Assembly: GCA_021397835.1 (NCBI GenBank)
Contig: JAJFZO010000609.1
Span: forward strand, 2,167,501-2,231,500
Reading direction: 5' to 3'
Origin: Moringa oleifera
Taxonomy: Eukaryota; Streptophyta; Magnoliopsida; Brassicales; Moringaceae
Length of the DNA stretch: 64,000 nt
Positions 1-11,921 of this stretch are shown here, in pieces; the first letter of the stretch is position 1; each line of letters begins with the position of its first letter. Under the pieces are notes generated by a model that was not told the origin of the DNA, searched no databases, and was given only the letters and a program-made list of their open reading frames with translations. Both the position numbers and the translations under genes were made by a program.

Positions 1-225
1 GGGTGCGAATCTATAGGTCTATCTATCTGTATATATAGATAGATGAGATGTACAATCCAACTCTTTTGTGAAGTAAAAAAAAAAAAAACACCCTTGACTT
101 CATGTCCGAATAAAAATGGAAAAAAAGTTAGAAATACGTCATATAGAATCAACGGATTCATGGTAAATCCGTTTATCTCTATGCTGCATGTTATTAATAT
201 TAATATTTGATTTTTTAGTCGATAG

Positions 226-462
<237 letters not shown>

Positions 463-843
463 ATTTATTCGTTCCCGATCAAAAAATGAAATTACCCCTC
501 CCACGAATTTTTTCTATTGTGAGAAACATTCAAATTCAATATAAGTGAAAAACAAACTGCAAATAAAGAAAACAAAAAACAAATTAGAAGGAGGGGTTAA
601 ATTTCTGGAACTTGAATGAAATATGAATGAATTATTTTTTAATATAATAAAATTATAGTATAATAATATACTAATTTATATTAATATTAATAATATATTA
701 ATATACTAATTTGTATTTAATTGGTATATTATTGGAAATTGGTTTGGTGGTGGAATTTGATGAAATCGCCCTGAAGAGAGTATCTGGTGTAGTTCTGAAC
801 AAATATTATCCATAAATTTTGTATCAAGAACGAAAAAAAAAAT
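463..843. other. psbZ-trnG spacer, AT-rich
   Basis: This is the plastid intergenic spacer between psbZ and trnG-GCC. Positions 625-735 are almost pure A/T with repeated TTAATATTAAT-like words. I see no gene. Confidence 0.7.
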
Positions 844-914
844 GCGGATATAGTTGAATAGTAAAATTTCTCTTTGCCAAGGAGAAGACGCGGGTTCGAT
901 TCCCGCTATCCGCC
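844..914 (+). tRNA. trnG-GCC: tRNA-Gly (GCC), plastid type
   Basis: A 71-nt cloverleaf matches plastid tRNA-Gly. The acceptor arms GCGGATA and TATCCGC pair perfectly, the anticodon loop reads TTGCCAA, and the T arm is CGGGTTCGATTCCCG. The D arm has GTTGAATAG, a small change from the usual plastid form. It lies between psbZ and trnfM as in plastid genomes. It looks structurally intact, though nuclear copies of plastid tRNAs are usually silent. Confidence 0.9.
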
Positions 915-1065
915 CAGGGTAAAGTAATGTAATGTATTTAAGAAGATAAAAGATTCGTTATAGTTGACCGTGATAGTATAGTGGTCTTGTCCTCCCAACG
1001 CAAAAGAAAAGTGTTAATTAATGACTAGTTAACAGAGTCAAGCCCAATTTTTTGCCCAAAAAATG

Positions 1066-1139
1066 TTGCGAAGATGGGATTTGAACCCATGACCTCAAGG
1101 TTATGAGCCTTGCAAGCTACCAAACTACTCTACCCCGTG
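1066..1139 (-). tRNA. trnfM-CAU: initiator tRNA-fMet (CAU), plastid type
   Basis: On the minus strand this reads as plastid initiator tRNA with anticodon loop CTCATAA and T loop GGGTTCAAATCCC. The acceptor is degraded: the 5' end reads CACGGGG instead of CGCGGGG, and the 3' side is CTTCGCAA. The D arm keeps AGTTTGGTAGCT. Order psbZ-trnG-trnfM-rps14 is the native plastid order. Confidence 0.88.
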
Positions 1140-1320
1140 CCTCGCGATGAAAAGAAAAGAAAAACTAGGACTAAACTAATGGACAAAGAAGAATTGAATG
1201 CGGCCCTGTTCCATATCTGTACAAATAGAATAGCCTATTTATACAGAATGGTAAAAGGGCTCCTCTATTATCAATGATCATAGAAAAAAATAAAAAAATG
1301 AAAGGATATCTTAATCCTTG

Positions 1321-1505
1321 CTAGCTTGATCTTGTTGCCCTTGGCAACAAACATGCATGAACCATTTCACGAAGTATGTGTCCGGATAGACCAAAGTCTT
1401 GATAATTAGCTCTCGGTCTTCCGGTCAAAAAGGAACGTCGATGAAGACATATAGGTGCATTATTCCGCGGTGAGGATTGTAACTTTCCATGAATATTCCA
1501 TTATC
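1321..1505 (-). pseudogene. rps14: rps14 3' fragment (ribosomal protein S14)
   Basis: Minus-strand translation gives the C-terminal 60 or so residues of plastid uS14: [13 protein letters not shown], then [14 protein letters not shown] and [19 protein letters not shown]14 is a small-subunit protein that contacts 16S rRNA in the head of the plastid ribosome. A stop (TAG, seen as CTA at 1321) replaces the last Trp. The 5' half is missing: near 1500-1510 the sequence switches to ycf1 on the opposite strand, which marks a breakpoint. The usual partner psaB downstream is absent too. Confidence 0.85.
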
Positions 1506-1508
1506 ACT

Positions 1509-4500
1509 CAATCGATCGAAAAGCAACGTCGATCAAATTCATTCAAGAAAATCCAAACATGTAGTGATTTTTACGGATAACCAGATGAATAAGGATATTT
1601 ATACTAATACAAAAGATACTAATAATTCTGATAAAAAAGACAAAGTAGCTTTGATACATTATTGGCAACAATCGGATTTTCATCGAGATATAATCAAAGG
1701 CTCCATGCGTGCCCAAAGACGTAAAATAGTTATTCGAAAACTGTTTCAAGCAAATGTGCATTCCCCACTTTTTTTGGATAGAATAGACAACCTTCTCCCC
1801 CCCCTCTTTTTTTTTTTTTTTCATTTGATATCTCCGGATTAATGGAACTAATTTTTAGAAATTAAATATGGAAAAACAAAGAATTTTTTTTTGATTATAC
1901 AGGAAAGAAAACAAAAAAATTGAAAAAAAGAGAAGGACAAAAGAGAAAAATACAAAAAAGAGGAAAAAACACGGATAAAAATTTCAGAAACCTGGGATAG
2001 CCTTTTATTTGCTCAAGCTATATGAGGTTCCTTCTTAGAAACCTAATCGCTTCTTAGAAAATATATTATATTATCTTCATTGATAATAGTTAAAAATATT
2101 CTCCGTATGCTATTATTTCAACTTCTCGAGTGGTCTGAGGATTTAAAGGATTGGGCTCGAGAAATGCATATTAAATGCACCTATAATGGTGTTCAATTAT
2201 CAGAAACAGAATTTTCAAAAAATTGGTTAACAGATGGTATTCAGATAAAGATCCTATTCCCTTTTTGCTTTAAACCTTGTCACCAATCTAAATTATGATT
2301 CCCTTATAAAGATTCAATGAAAATAAGAAAGGGGAAAAAATGATTTTTGTTTTTTAACAGTTTGAGGGACGAAAACTGAATTTCCTTTTGGTTCTGCCGG
2401 AAAACAGCCTTCATTTTTTGAACATATTTTTAAAGAATTCAAAAAGAAATTGGAAACTAAGTATTTCATGGTTTTAAGGTTTTTAAAAGAAAGAGGAAAA
2501 TTTTTTCTAGAAGTCTTAAAAATAAATGGGTTATTAAAAACCTTCTATTTCTAAAAGGAATAATAATTTTTTTTTTAAAATAAGCTCAATTCCATTATTT
2601 GGATTGTCAAGAGAAATTTATGAATTGAATGAAACGAAAAAAGATTCAATAATTAGTAATTAGATGATTCATGAATCTTTCGTTCAAATTCAATTTATAA
2701 AATAGACAAATTATTCACTAGTAGAAAACAAAATGAAAGATCTGATTGATAGAACAAGGACAATCAGAAATTAAATACAAGAAATTACGAAAGAGGAAAA
2801 AAGGACTTAAGAAATAAATATTAGTTCTAACAAAACAAGTTATCATGCTAAAATATTAAAATCGTCAAAAAATATTTGGCAGATATTAAAAAGAAGAAAT
2901 CTTTGATTAATCCGAAAATCATATTATTTTAAAAAATGTTTCATTGAAAGGATATATATAGATATTTTTCTATGTATCATTAATATTCCAAGGATCAACA
3001 CACAAGTTTTTCTTGAATCAACAAAAAAATTTATTAAGAAATATATTTACAATAATAAAGTAAATCAAGAAAAAACTAACAAAACAAATAAAAATGCCAT
3101 TCACTTTATTTCGATTATGAAAAATTCACTTTCTAATATTAAAAATAAGAATTCAAAAATTTGTTATGACCTATCCTCCTTCTCACAAGCATATGTATTT
3201 TACAAATGATCACAAATCCAAATTATTAACTTATATAAGTTAAGGTCTGTCTTTCAATATCACGGGATACCTTTTTTTCTCAAGAATGAAATAAAAGATT
3301 TTTTTTCAAGAACAAGGAATATTTCATTACGAATTAAGACCTAAAAACTTTTTGAATTGTGAAAGAAATCAAAAAAACTGGTTAAGAAGTCATTATCAAT
3401 ATGATTTACCTCATATTAGATGGTCTAGATTAGTACCAAAAAAATGACGAAATAGAATCAACCAACACTATAAGACAAATTAATTCATTACGAAAGACAA
3501 AATTTTTTTAAAGTGGACCAATTACTGAATCACAAATATAATTTAAAAAAAACTATAGATATGATTTTTATCATATAAATCTATTAATTCTAAAGAAAAA
3601 AAGTTTGATAATTACAACATAGATAAAGCTAAATTTTTTAATATGCCGATAGGTATCCCTATCCATAAATTTTTAGTCTTTAATTATCTAGGAAAATATT
3701 CCATCATGGATAGAGAGAAAATTCCTGCTAGAAAATATTTGGATTGGAGAATTTTCAACTTTTGTCTCAGAAAAAAGGTTGATATTGAGTCCTAGGGCGA
3801 AATCGATACCAAGAGTATTAAAAATATTAAGACTGGAGTTAATAATTATAAAATAATTGATAAACAACTCATCAAGATCAAGAAATCAAATCATCCAATC
3901 AAAAAAGAAACTTTTTTGATTGGATGGGAATGAATGAAGAAATGCTAAGTCGTCCTATATCAAATCTGGAACTTTGTTTTTTTTTTTTTTTTTTTTTTTC
4001 AGAATTTGTCTTTACTGTATAATGCATATAAGATTAAACCGTGGATGATACCAAGCAAATTACTTCTTTTAAATTTTAATGAAAATGAAAATCTTAATAA
4101 AGATATCACTGAAAAGAAAAAGGGTTTTATATCATCGAATGAAAAACAATCTCTTGAATTTGGATTAGAGAATAAAAATCAAGAAGAAAAAAAATCGCAG
4201 GGCAAAGGGAGCTTAAATCAGATGAACAAAAACAAGCAAATCTTGGAGCAATTCTCTCAAACCAAGAAAAAAATATTGAAGAAGATTCTAAGAAATCAGA
4301 CATAAAAAAACGTAGAAAGAAAAAGCAATACAGAAGTATAACTACATTTCTTCCTAAAAAGGCATTTGCTTTTTCAATTAAGATGGGATGGTTCTTTAAA
4401 TAAAAGAATTGTCAGTAATATCAAAGTATATTGTCTATTACTTAGACTGATAAATCCAAGAGAAATTGCTATATCTTCTAGTCAAAGGAGAGAAATGAGT

Positions 4501-5107
4501 CTAGACATCCTGATAAGTCAGAAGAATTTTACTCTTCCAGACTTAATGAAAAAGGTAATATTGATTATCGAACCAGTTCATCTGTCTGTAAAAAACGATG
4601 AACAATTTATTATATATCAAACCATAGGTATTTGATTGATTCATAAAAATAAACACCAAATACAAATAAAGCAAAGATACCAAGAAAAAGGCTATGTTGA
4701 TAAATTTTTTTTTTGATGAATCCATTACAAGACATCAAAGAATGCCTGAAAATAGTAACAAAAATCATTATGATTTCCTTGTCCCTGAAAATATTTTATC
4801 CCTTAGACACCGTAGAGAATTTTGAATTCTAATTTGTTTCAATTCAAAGTATAGAAATGATATGCGTAGAAATCCAAGATTTGACAATAACGTAAAAAAA
4901 TGTGGTGAAGTTTTGACTAAATGCAAAGATCTTGATAGAAAGAAAAACAAAAATAACCTCAACCTAATTAAATCAAAGTTCTTTCTTTGGCCCAATTTTC
5001 GATTAGAAGATTTAGCTTGTCTGAATCGCTATTGGTTTAATACTAATGATGGTAGTCATTTCAGTATGGTAAGAATACATATGTATCCGTGACTCAAAAT
5101 CCGTTGA
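1509..5107 (+). pseudogene. ycf1: ycf1 (TIC214) 3' part, heavily decayed
   Basis: Stretches in all three forward frames match Ycf1/Tic214, a large protein of the plastid inner-envelope import complex. Clear blocks are [10 protein letters not shown] and [20 protein letters not shown] (1500-1790), then [14 protein letters not shown] and [15 protein letters not shown] (2080-2270). Later blocks are [20 protein letters not shown] (4400-4480) and [13 protein letters not shown] with MVRIHMYP (5000-5090). The native C-terminal Arg codon is TGA at 5090; the native stop is at 5105. A 22-base T run lies near 3977. Many frameshifts exist and the N-terminal membrane domain is absent here, because the 5' end lies in the separate inverted-repeat copy at 19105-20195. 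The 2295-5335 part recurs inverted at 46555-49678. Confidence 0.88.
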
Positions 5108-5490
5108 TCGTACATTTTGTTACATATCATGTATTTTAAAATATATGAAAACAAATACATGCACACATGGATTGTCTTAGATTCCATTATGATACATGAT
5201 ATAAATTTAATGACATACAGATCAATTAAATCTATAAATGAATTGACAGAATCTTCTTATTTTATATCTAAAATTTCATTTTATCTTTTAAAGAAATATA
5301 CCATCCTTTTTTTTGTATACCTATCCAAATCAAATAGAAAATTGGGTTGATTAATTTTATTTGATAAAATTAGGAAGTTCATAACTAAATTAAGATCGTT
5401 GTGTAAAAATGACTATCATTATTATTATTGATTGGTAAAATGCATATCTTTAAAAATAAAAAAAGGGCAAGGGGAGAGGAATTTTGTTTT

Positions 5491-5749
5491 ATGAAAAAAT
5501 TCATTCGTCTCATTTAAGAAAAAAAAAACAAAATAGTGGGTTTGTTGAATTTCAAGTATTCAGTTTCACCTATAAGATACATAGACTTCACGTTTGGAAT
5601 TGCACAAAAAAGACTATTTATCTCAGAGAGGTTTACAAAAAATTCTGGAAAAACATCAGTGGCTGCTGTCTTATTTGTCAAAAAAAAATAGAGTACGTTA
5701 TAAAGAATTAATTAATCAGTTTGATATTCAGGAATCCAAAAATCATTAA
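5491..5749 (+). pseudogene. rps15: rps15 pseudogene (ribosomal protein S15)
   Basis: Lies between ycf1 and ndhH as in plastid genomes. Frame-shifted pieces match uS15, a small-subunit protein that binds 16S rRNA: GFVEFQVFSFTYKI, HKKDYLSERGL-like coding, [21 protein letters not shown] coding, ending at TAA 5747. An internal stop follows the first few codons (CATTTAAG near 5513). Total length of 259 bp is close to the usual ~270 bp. The poly-A run at 5520 is a probable frameshift site. Confidence 0.85.
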
Positions 5750-5853
5750 TTTGAAAATTTTGAATTAGTTAATTTATTAGATCTTGAATTTTAATGACCT
5801 TTTTTTCGTTTTTAGCAATTAAATTCATGTAAGAATGAGTCGAGGAAAAACTT

Positions 5854-7033
5854 ATGAATATACCAACTACAGGAAAAAATCTTATGATAGCCAGTATGGG
5901 CCCTCACCACCCATCAATGCATGGTGTTCTTCATCTAATCCTTACTCTAGATGGTGAAGATGTTATTAACTGTGAAACAATATTAAGTTATTTACATAGA
6001 GGAATGGAAAAAATTACGAAAAATCAAACAATTATACAATATCTGCCTTATGTAACACGGTGGGATTATTTAGCTACTATGCTCACTGAAGCAATGACCG
6101 TAAACGGACCAGAGCAGTTAGGAAATATTCAAGTTCCTAAATGAGATAGCTATATTAGAGTAATTATGCTAGAATTGAGTCGTGTAGCTTCTCATCTGTT
6201 ATGGCTTGGCTTGTTTATGACAAATATTAGTGCACACTTTTTATATATATATATTTTTAGAGAACAAAAATTAATATTTGAGCTATTCGAAGCTGCCACT
6301 GGTATGAGAATGATGCATAATTATTTTCGTATCGGAGGAATAGCGGTTGATCTACCTCATGGTTGGATAGATAAATACTTGGATTTTTGCGATTATTTTT
6401 TAACAGAGATTGTTGAATATCAAAAACTTATTACATAAAATCCTATTTGTTTAGAACGAGTTGAAAGAGTTGGCATTATTGATGGAGAAGAAGCAATAAA
6501 TTGGGGTTTATCTAGACTAATGCTACGCGCGTCCGAAATACAATGGGATCTTCGTAAAGTTGATCATTATGAGTCTTATGATGAATTTGATTAGGAATTC
6601 CAGTGGCGAAAAGAAGGAGATTCATTAGTCGGTTATTTAATGCGGATGAGGGAAATGACAAAATCCATAAAAATTATTCAACAGGCTCTGGAAGGAATTC
6701 TAGGAGGTCCCCATAAGAATTTAGAAATCCGATGCTTTGATAGAAAAAGGGATCCAGAATGGAGTGATTTTGAATATCGATTCATTAGTAAAAAATCATC
6801 TTCGACTTTTGAATTGCCGAAGCAAGAGCTTTATGTGAGAGTCAAGCCCCAATGGGAGAATTAGGAATTTTTCTGATAGGGGATCAAAGTGGATTTCCTT
6901 GGAGATGAAAAATTCGCCTCTGGGTTTTATTAATTTGCAAATTCTTCCTTAACTGGTTAAAAGAATGAAATTGGCTGATTTTATGACGATACTCGGTAGC
7001 ATAGATATCATTATGGGAGAAATTGATTGTTAA
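5854..7033 (+). pseudogene. ndhH: ndhH pseudogene (NDH subunit H)
   Basis: Nearly full length (1180 bp; the family has about 393 codons) and mostly in one frame. NdhH is the 49-kDa-type subunit of the thylakoid NDH complex and helps form the quinone site. Visible blocks include [20 protein letters not shown] near residue 16, [27 protein letters not shown] and [12 protein letters not shown]. In-frame stops occur after VPK (6142), after QKLIT (6436), after DEFD (6592) and after QWEN (6862). The end GEIDC-stop at 7031 sits 1 nt before the ndhA ATG, the native spacing. Several stops are of the CGA-to-TGA or TGG-to-TAG type. Confidence 0.93.
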
Positions 7034-7034
7034 A

Positions 7035-9240
7035 ATGATAATTGATACAATAAAAGTACAAGATATCAATTCATTTTCCAGATTCGAATCTTTAAAAGAG
7101 GTCTATGGAATCATATGGATGCTTGTCCCTTTTTTGCCTCCTGCATTGGGGATCACAACGAGTGTACTAGTAATTGTGTGGTTAGAAAGAGAAAGATCTG
7201 CACAGATACAACAACGTATTGGACCTGAATACGTCGGCCCTTTAGGAATTCTTCAAGCTTTAGCGGATGGAACAAAACTACTTTTCAAAAAGAATCTTTT
7301 TCCATCTAGAGGAAATACTCGTTTATTCAATATTGGATCGTCTATAACAATTAGATCAATTTTACTAACTTATTCAGTAATTCCTTTTGGCAATCACCTT
7401 GTTTTAGCTGATCTTAATATTGGTATTTTTTTATGGATTGCCATCTCAAGTATTGCTCATATTGGACTTCTTATGTTAAGATATGGATCAAATAATAAAT
7501 ATTCTTTTTTAGGTGGTTTGCGAGTAGCTGCTCAATCAATTAGTTATGAAATACCATTAACTCTATGTGTTTTATCAATATCTCTATGTGTGATTCGTTG
7601 AAACATAAATTTTTCTTTTCCTTATTTCTTTCGTTGAAAAATAAGGCGAATGAATTGAATAAATATCTTCATTATTCATCTTTAGGGTTAATGTTAATAA
7701 AGTAAATTAGATAGTTATATGAGTGAAAGAAAATGGCTTATAAATTCGCAGTAAAAAGAAAAATTGAGTCTTATTTTCTATGTACAAGAGTTAAACGAAA
7801 ATAAATATAAGTGGAAGAGCCACCTTACCCCAAGATTGATTGATTAGTCATGTTGGCTTGAAGTGGATTCAATAGATTAACCGTATGAAGTTTTCATTAT
7901 TGATTGTATAGATTACCATCCATGTAGTACCAAGGGGGGATTGAGCAAAAATGATTGGATGATTAAGAACACCAAAAGACACAAAGGATTAGCAATGGCG
8001 ATTACATAAATTTTTTAAAAGTAAAAAGATATTCTATTTCTGCATAACACAAACGAATGTTAATTGGGGCTTTAAGTTGGTAGAAATGATCAGGTAGTAC
8101 TCCCCATGCTTTCGATCTAGAGTATGCTTCTATCCATCGATTAAAGCAATGACTATCAGGAACGAAATAATCCTTTATTATTTTATTTTCATTTTAGCTT
8201 TTAGCCCACCTACTTTTTTCTCATAAAGAAGAATAGGAACGAAAAAAAAGAGATCTTTTTTATTTTAGTATTTCTTTCATATATTTTGAGAAATCAAATT
8301 TATGTCATTAGTCATGAACTAATGGAATGTCTAATTCTTTTTTGTAATCGAAAATGACGAGCTGAGATACCTATTGATATTTCTACAAGGAGTATTTTAT
8401 TGAAGGTGAAGGATTAAGTTATTACTCAACAAATATAAATTGAAATTAGTAAGGGATGAGATGAATTCAAAAGCACTTTTTTAAATTTATTATTATTGTT
8501 ATAGCAGACAGAATTCCATTGGTATAATTTTGGGCTTTTCGATAAATTTTGATTTCATCTATTTTATAACCATATCAAGATAAATAATACTGATCTGGTC
8601 CTTAGATTTATTTGCAGCCCACGAGGAGCCGTATGAGGCGAAAACCTCATGTACGGTTTTGTAATAACGATGGGAATAGTGATGTTATCACCAACTATGA
8701 TTATCTAACAGTCCAAGTGCGGTTGATGTAGTTAAGGCGCAGTCAAAATATGGGGTTTGGGGGTGGAATTTGTGGTGTCAACCTATTAGGTTTATCATTT
8801 TTCTAATTTCTTCCCTAGCAAAATGTGAAAGGTTACCCTTTGATTTACCAGAAGCAAAAGAAGAATTAGTAGCAGGTTATCAAACTGAATATTCAGGTAT
8901 CACATTTGGTTTATTTTACATTGTTTCCTATCTAAATCTATTAGTTTCTTCATTATTTGTAACAATTCTATACTTGGGCAGTTGGAATATTTCTATTCCA
9001 TACATATCAGTTCTCAAACTAGTTGAAATAAATAAAAAGGATGGAATCCTTGGAACAACAATTGGTATCTTTATTACATTAACTAAAACTTATTTGTTCT
9101 TGTTCATTCCTATCACAACAAGATGGACTTTACCTAGGCTAAGAATGGACTAATTATTAAATCTTGGATGGAAATTTCTTTTACCTATTTCTCTCGATAA
9201 TCTATTATTAACAACTTCTTCCCAACTCCTTTCACTGTAA
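7035..9240 (+). pseudogene. ndhA: ndhA pseudogene with group II intron (NDH subunit A)
   Basis: NdhA is a multi-span membrane subunit of thylakoid NDH. Exon 1 (7035-7587) is fully open from [14 protein letters not shown] to LCVLSIS. The intron (7588 to about 8702) begins GTGTG. It has a domain V hairpin at 8625-8660 (GAGCCGTATGAGG ... CATGTACGGTTTT) and a domain VI-like end. Exon 2 reads [13 protein letters not shown], then [23 protein letters not shown] and [10 protein letters not shown]. One stop (TAA, from CAA) follows RMD at 9151; the native end TTSSQLLSL-stop is at 9238. Exon lengths fit the normal 553 and 539 bp closely. One stop codon separates it from an intact gene. Confidence 0.92.
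7588..8702 (+). other. ndhA group II intron
   Basis: About 1.1 kb intron between ndhA exons, with 5' GTGTG and a conserved domain V at 8625-8660 followed by a domain VI-like segment ending CTATGATTATC. No maturase frame is present, as usual for this intron. Its retention shows transfer as DNA. Confidence 0.85.
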
Positions 9241-9330
9241 TGTAAAGAAAAAAAAAGGAATACGACATTCATGACTTGGTTCAAACAAGAGAAAGAAACA
9301 AAGATAAAATTATTCATAGATATTTATGAT

Positions 9331-9834
9331 ATGTTCCCTATGGTAATTGGGTTCATGAATTATGGTCAACAAATAGTCTGAGCTGCAAGGTACATTAGTC
9401 AAAGTTTCATGATTACCTTATCCCATGCAAATCGTTCACCTATAACTATTCAATATCCTTATGAAACATTAATAGCATCAGAGCGTTTCCATGGTCGAAT
9501 CCATTTTGAATTTGATAAATGCATTGCTTGTGAAGTATGTGTTCGGGTATGTCCTATAGATCTGCTTGTTGTTGATTGAAAATCTGAAATTAATATTCGA
9601 AAGAAACCATTGCTTAATTACAGTATTGATTTCAGAATCTATATATTTTATGGTAACTACATTGAGTATTGTCCAACAAAATGTTTATCAATGACCAAAC
9701 AATATGAACTTTTGACTTACAATTGTCACGAATTGAATTATAATCAAATTGCTTTAGGTCGTTTACCAATGTCAGTGATTGATGATTATACAATTCAAAC
9801 AATTTTGAATTCACCTCAAAGAAAAAATAGGTAA
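9331..9834 (+). pseudogene. ndhI: ndhI pseudogene (NDH subunit I, 2x4Fe-4S)
   Basis: One continuous 168-codon register from MFPMVIGFMNYGQQ to the TAA at 9832. Two stops interrupt it: TGA at 9379 (native Arg codon CGA) and TGA at 9577 (native Trp). NdhI carries two 4Fe-4S clusters that pass electrons to plastoquinone. The first ligand set [12 protein letters not shown] is intact. The second has lost three of four Cys to Tyr (codons TAT at 9640 and 9649, TAC at 9658), leaving [12 protein letters not shown]. Position between ndhA and ndhG is native. Confidence 0.94.
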
Positions 9835-10219
9835 ACCTGTTGATTTGATTAAGGAGTAATTGAAAATCACTATGGTTCAATTTTTGGTTTAAAAGAATGA
9901 GATCTTTCTTTTTGCTTGGTCAATAGCTACAAATTCTGACTAAAAATTGGTTGATGAGACTTACGACTTAATTTGTATTAAAAATCTATTCTATTAATCT
10001 AATATCTCCGTAATTCTTTTGAAATATATGGGTTCAAAATACCCTTTTGAATAAAGAAAAGAACAAAATTGTCCAATAATTGGACCTGTACTTTCATCAA
10101 TTCATACCCATTATATTATAATTTAATCCAATTAGGGATGTATTATAAAAAAATTTCCTAGTCAGGTCAATAAGGTCATGAAAAGCATTTTGATTTATTT
10201 ATTTATTTTTTTACATTTA
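9835..10219. other. ndhI-ndhG spacer
   Basis: AT-rich plastid spacer of 385 bp; no gene or strong motif seen. Confidence 0.6.
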
Positions 10220-10751
10220 ATGGATTTGCCTGGACCAATACATGATTTGGTTTTAGTTTTATGGGATCAGGTCTTATATTAGGAGGTTTGGGAGTGGTAT
10301 TACTTACCAACCCAATTTTTTCTGCCTTTTCATTGAGAATTGTTCTTGTTTGTATATCCTTATTCTATGTTCTATCAAATTCCCATTTTGTAGCTGCTAC
10401 ATAGCTCCTTATTTACGTGGGGCCCATAAATGTTTTAATCATATTTGCCGTGATGTTCATGAATCGTTCAAAATGTTACACAGATTTTAATCTGTGAACA
10501 GTTGGGGATGAGATTGCTTTGTTGGTTTGTACAAGTATTTTTCTTTCATTAATTACTACTATTCTAGATACGTCATGGTACGGGGTTATTTGGACTACAA
10601 GATTAAACAAGATTCTAAAGCAAGATTTGATAAGTAGTAGTCAACAAATTGGAATTCATTTATCAACAGATTTTTTTTTCTTCCATTCGAGCTAATTTCG
10701 ATAATTCTTTTAGTTGCTTTAATAGGTGCAATTGTTGTGGCTCGTCAGTAA
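10220..10751 (+). pseudogene. ndhG: ndhG pseudogene (NDH subunit G)
   Basis: Starts MDLPGPIHD and ends at TAA 10749 after a VARQ-like end, 532 bp against about 531 in the family. NdhG is a membrane subunit of thylakoid NDH. A frameshift occurs early (near 10260, [10 protein letters not shown] then stop). After it, FVAAT is followed by TAG (native CAG) and [19 protein letters not shown] is readable. A second TGA follows DFNL (native Trp). [18 protein letters not shown] shows another shift near 10670. Confidence 0.9.
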
Positions 10752-11001
10752 TAAATCTTTCGAATTAGAAAGAGCAATCCAAAAAAAAACTTTTTCTTTT
10801 GTCTTATCACACCTATTTCCCTTTAATTCTATTTGAATACTATTTATATTAATAATAGAAATTAATTATTTTATTTGATCTATTACCAATATATTCTTTT
10901 AATCTGTACTTGTTATATTCTAGTCAATCAAATCCGTTGAATTATTGTATTGGTCATATTAAATTAAACCGAAATTTATAACATTTATAAGGAGTTGGTC
11001 A

Positions 11002-11303
11002 ATGATGAACATGTACTTATTTTGAGTGTCTATTTATTTTTTATTGGTATTTATGGATTGATTATGAGTCGAAATATGGTTAGGGCTCTTATGTATCTTG
11101 AACTTATCTTGAATGCGTTTAATATGAATTTCGTAATATTTTTTGGTTTTTTTGATAATCACCAATTAAAAGGGGATATTTTCTCAATTTTTGTTATAGC
11201 AATTGCAACCGTCGAAGCAACTATTGGATTAGCTATTGTTTCGTTAATTTATCGTAACATAAAATCCACTCATATCAACCAATCGACTCTGTTAAATAAG
11301 TAA
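11002..11303 (+). pseudogene. ndhE: ndhE, near-intact with a 5' frameshift
   Basis: Apart from the first codons the frame is open to [12 protein letters not shown] at 11301. NdhE is the small NuoK-like membrane subunit of thylakoid NDH; three hydrophobic helices are visible ([50 protein letters not shown]). The native start ATGATG is at 11002, but the length is 302 bp instead of 306. That fits a 4-base loss just after ATGATG, which puts the start out of frame with [12 protein letters not shown] at 10995 is in frame but is not the family start. Confidence 0.92.
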
Positions 11304-11541
11304 CATTAAGATAATATTCATCAATTTGAATTAACATGTATAATACGTTTAATAAATCATATTTGTGGAAACGTCAGAAATCAAAGTATCTTGGCCCTCT
11401 TTTATGAGTTGATCCGAAAATAAATTGATTAGAAAAATTACTGGTAAAGTAAATTGTTGATTTATCTAGTCTTTAAATATATGATTCATTTATAATTTTA
11501 CTAGATTGAAAATTTATGATATTCAAAAATTTATAGATCCT

Positions 11542-11787
11542 ATGTCACATTTAGTAAAAATTTATGATACATGTATAGGATGTACTCAATGTGTTTGAGC
11601 CTGTCCCACAGATGTATTAGAAATGATACCTTGGGATGGATGTAAAGCTAAACAAATAGCTTTTGCTCCAAGAACAGAGGACTGTGTTGGTTGTAAGAGA
11701 TATGAATCCACCTGTCTAATAGATTTTTTGTGCGTTCGAGTTTATTTATGGCATGAAACAACTCAAAGCATGGGTCTAGCTTATTGA
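11542..11787 (+). pseudogene. psaC: psaC pseudogene (PSI iron-sulfur subunit)
   Basis: Exact 82-codon length from MSHLVKIYD to MGLAY-stop. PsaC holds clusters FA and FB at the stromal end of photosystem I. The first Cys set TCIGCTQCV is followed by TGA at 11596 (native Arg, CGA). In the second set the third Cys is Tyr (CKRYES) and the Pro after the last Cys is Leu. The gene is thus both truncated and missing one cluster ligand. It sits between ndhE and ndhD as in plastids. Confidence 0.95.
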
Positions 11788-11921
11788 TACGTTCCAAAAA
11801 ACTCACTTGAATACATTTTGAATGCATTTGATTTTTTTTTACTGACAAAAACTTGTACTCGAAAAAAATAGATAATTTTTTCAAGTACGAGGTTTTGTTC
11901 CAAGTGTATCTTGTCTTTACC

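Noticed and set aside
7588..8702. A maturase or homing endonuclease inside the ndhA intron
   Set aside because: No open frame with such motifs; native plastid ndhA intron also lacks one.
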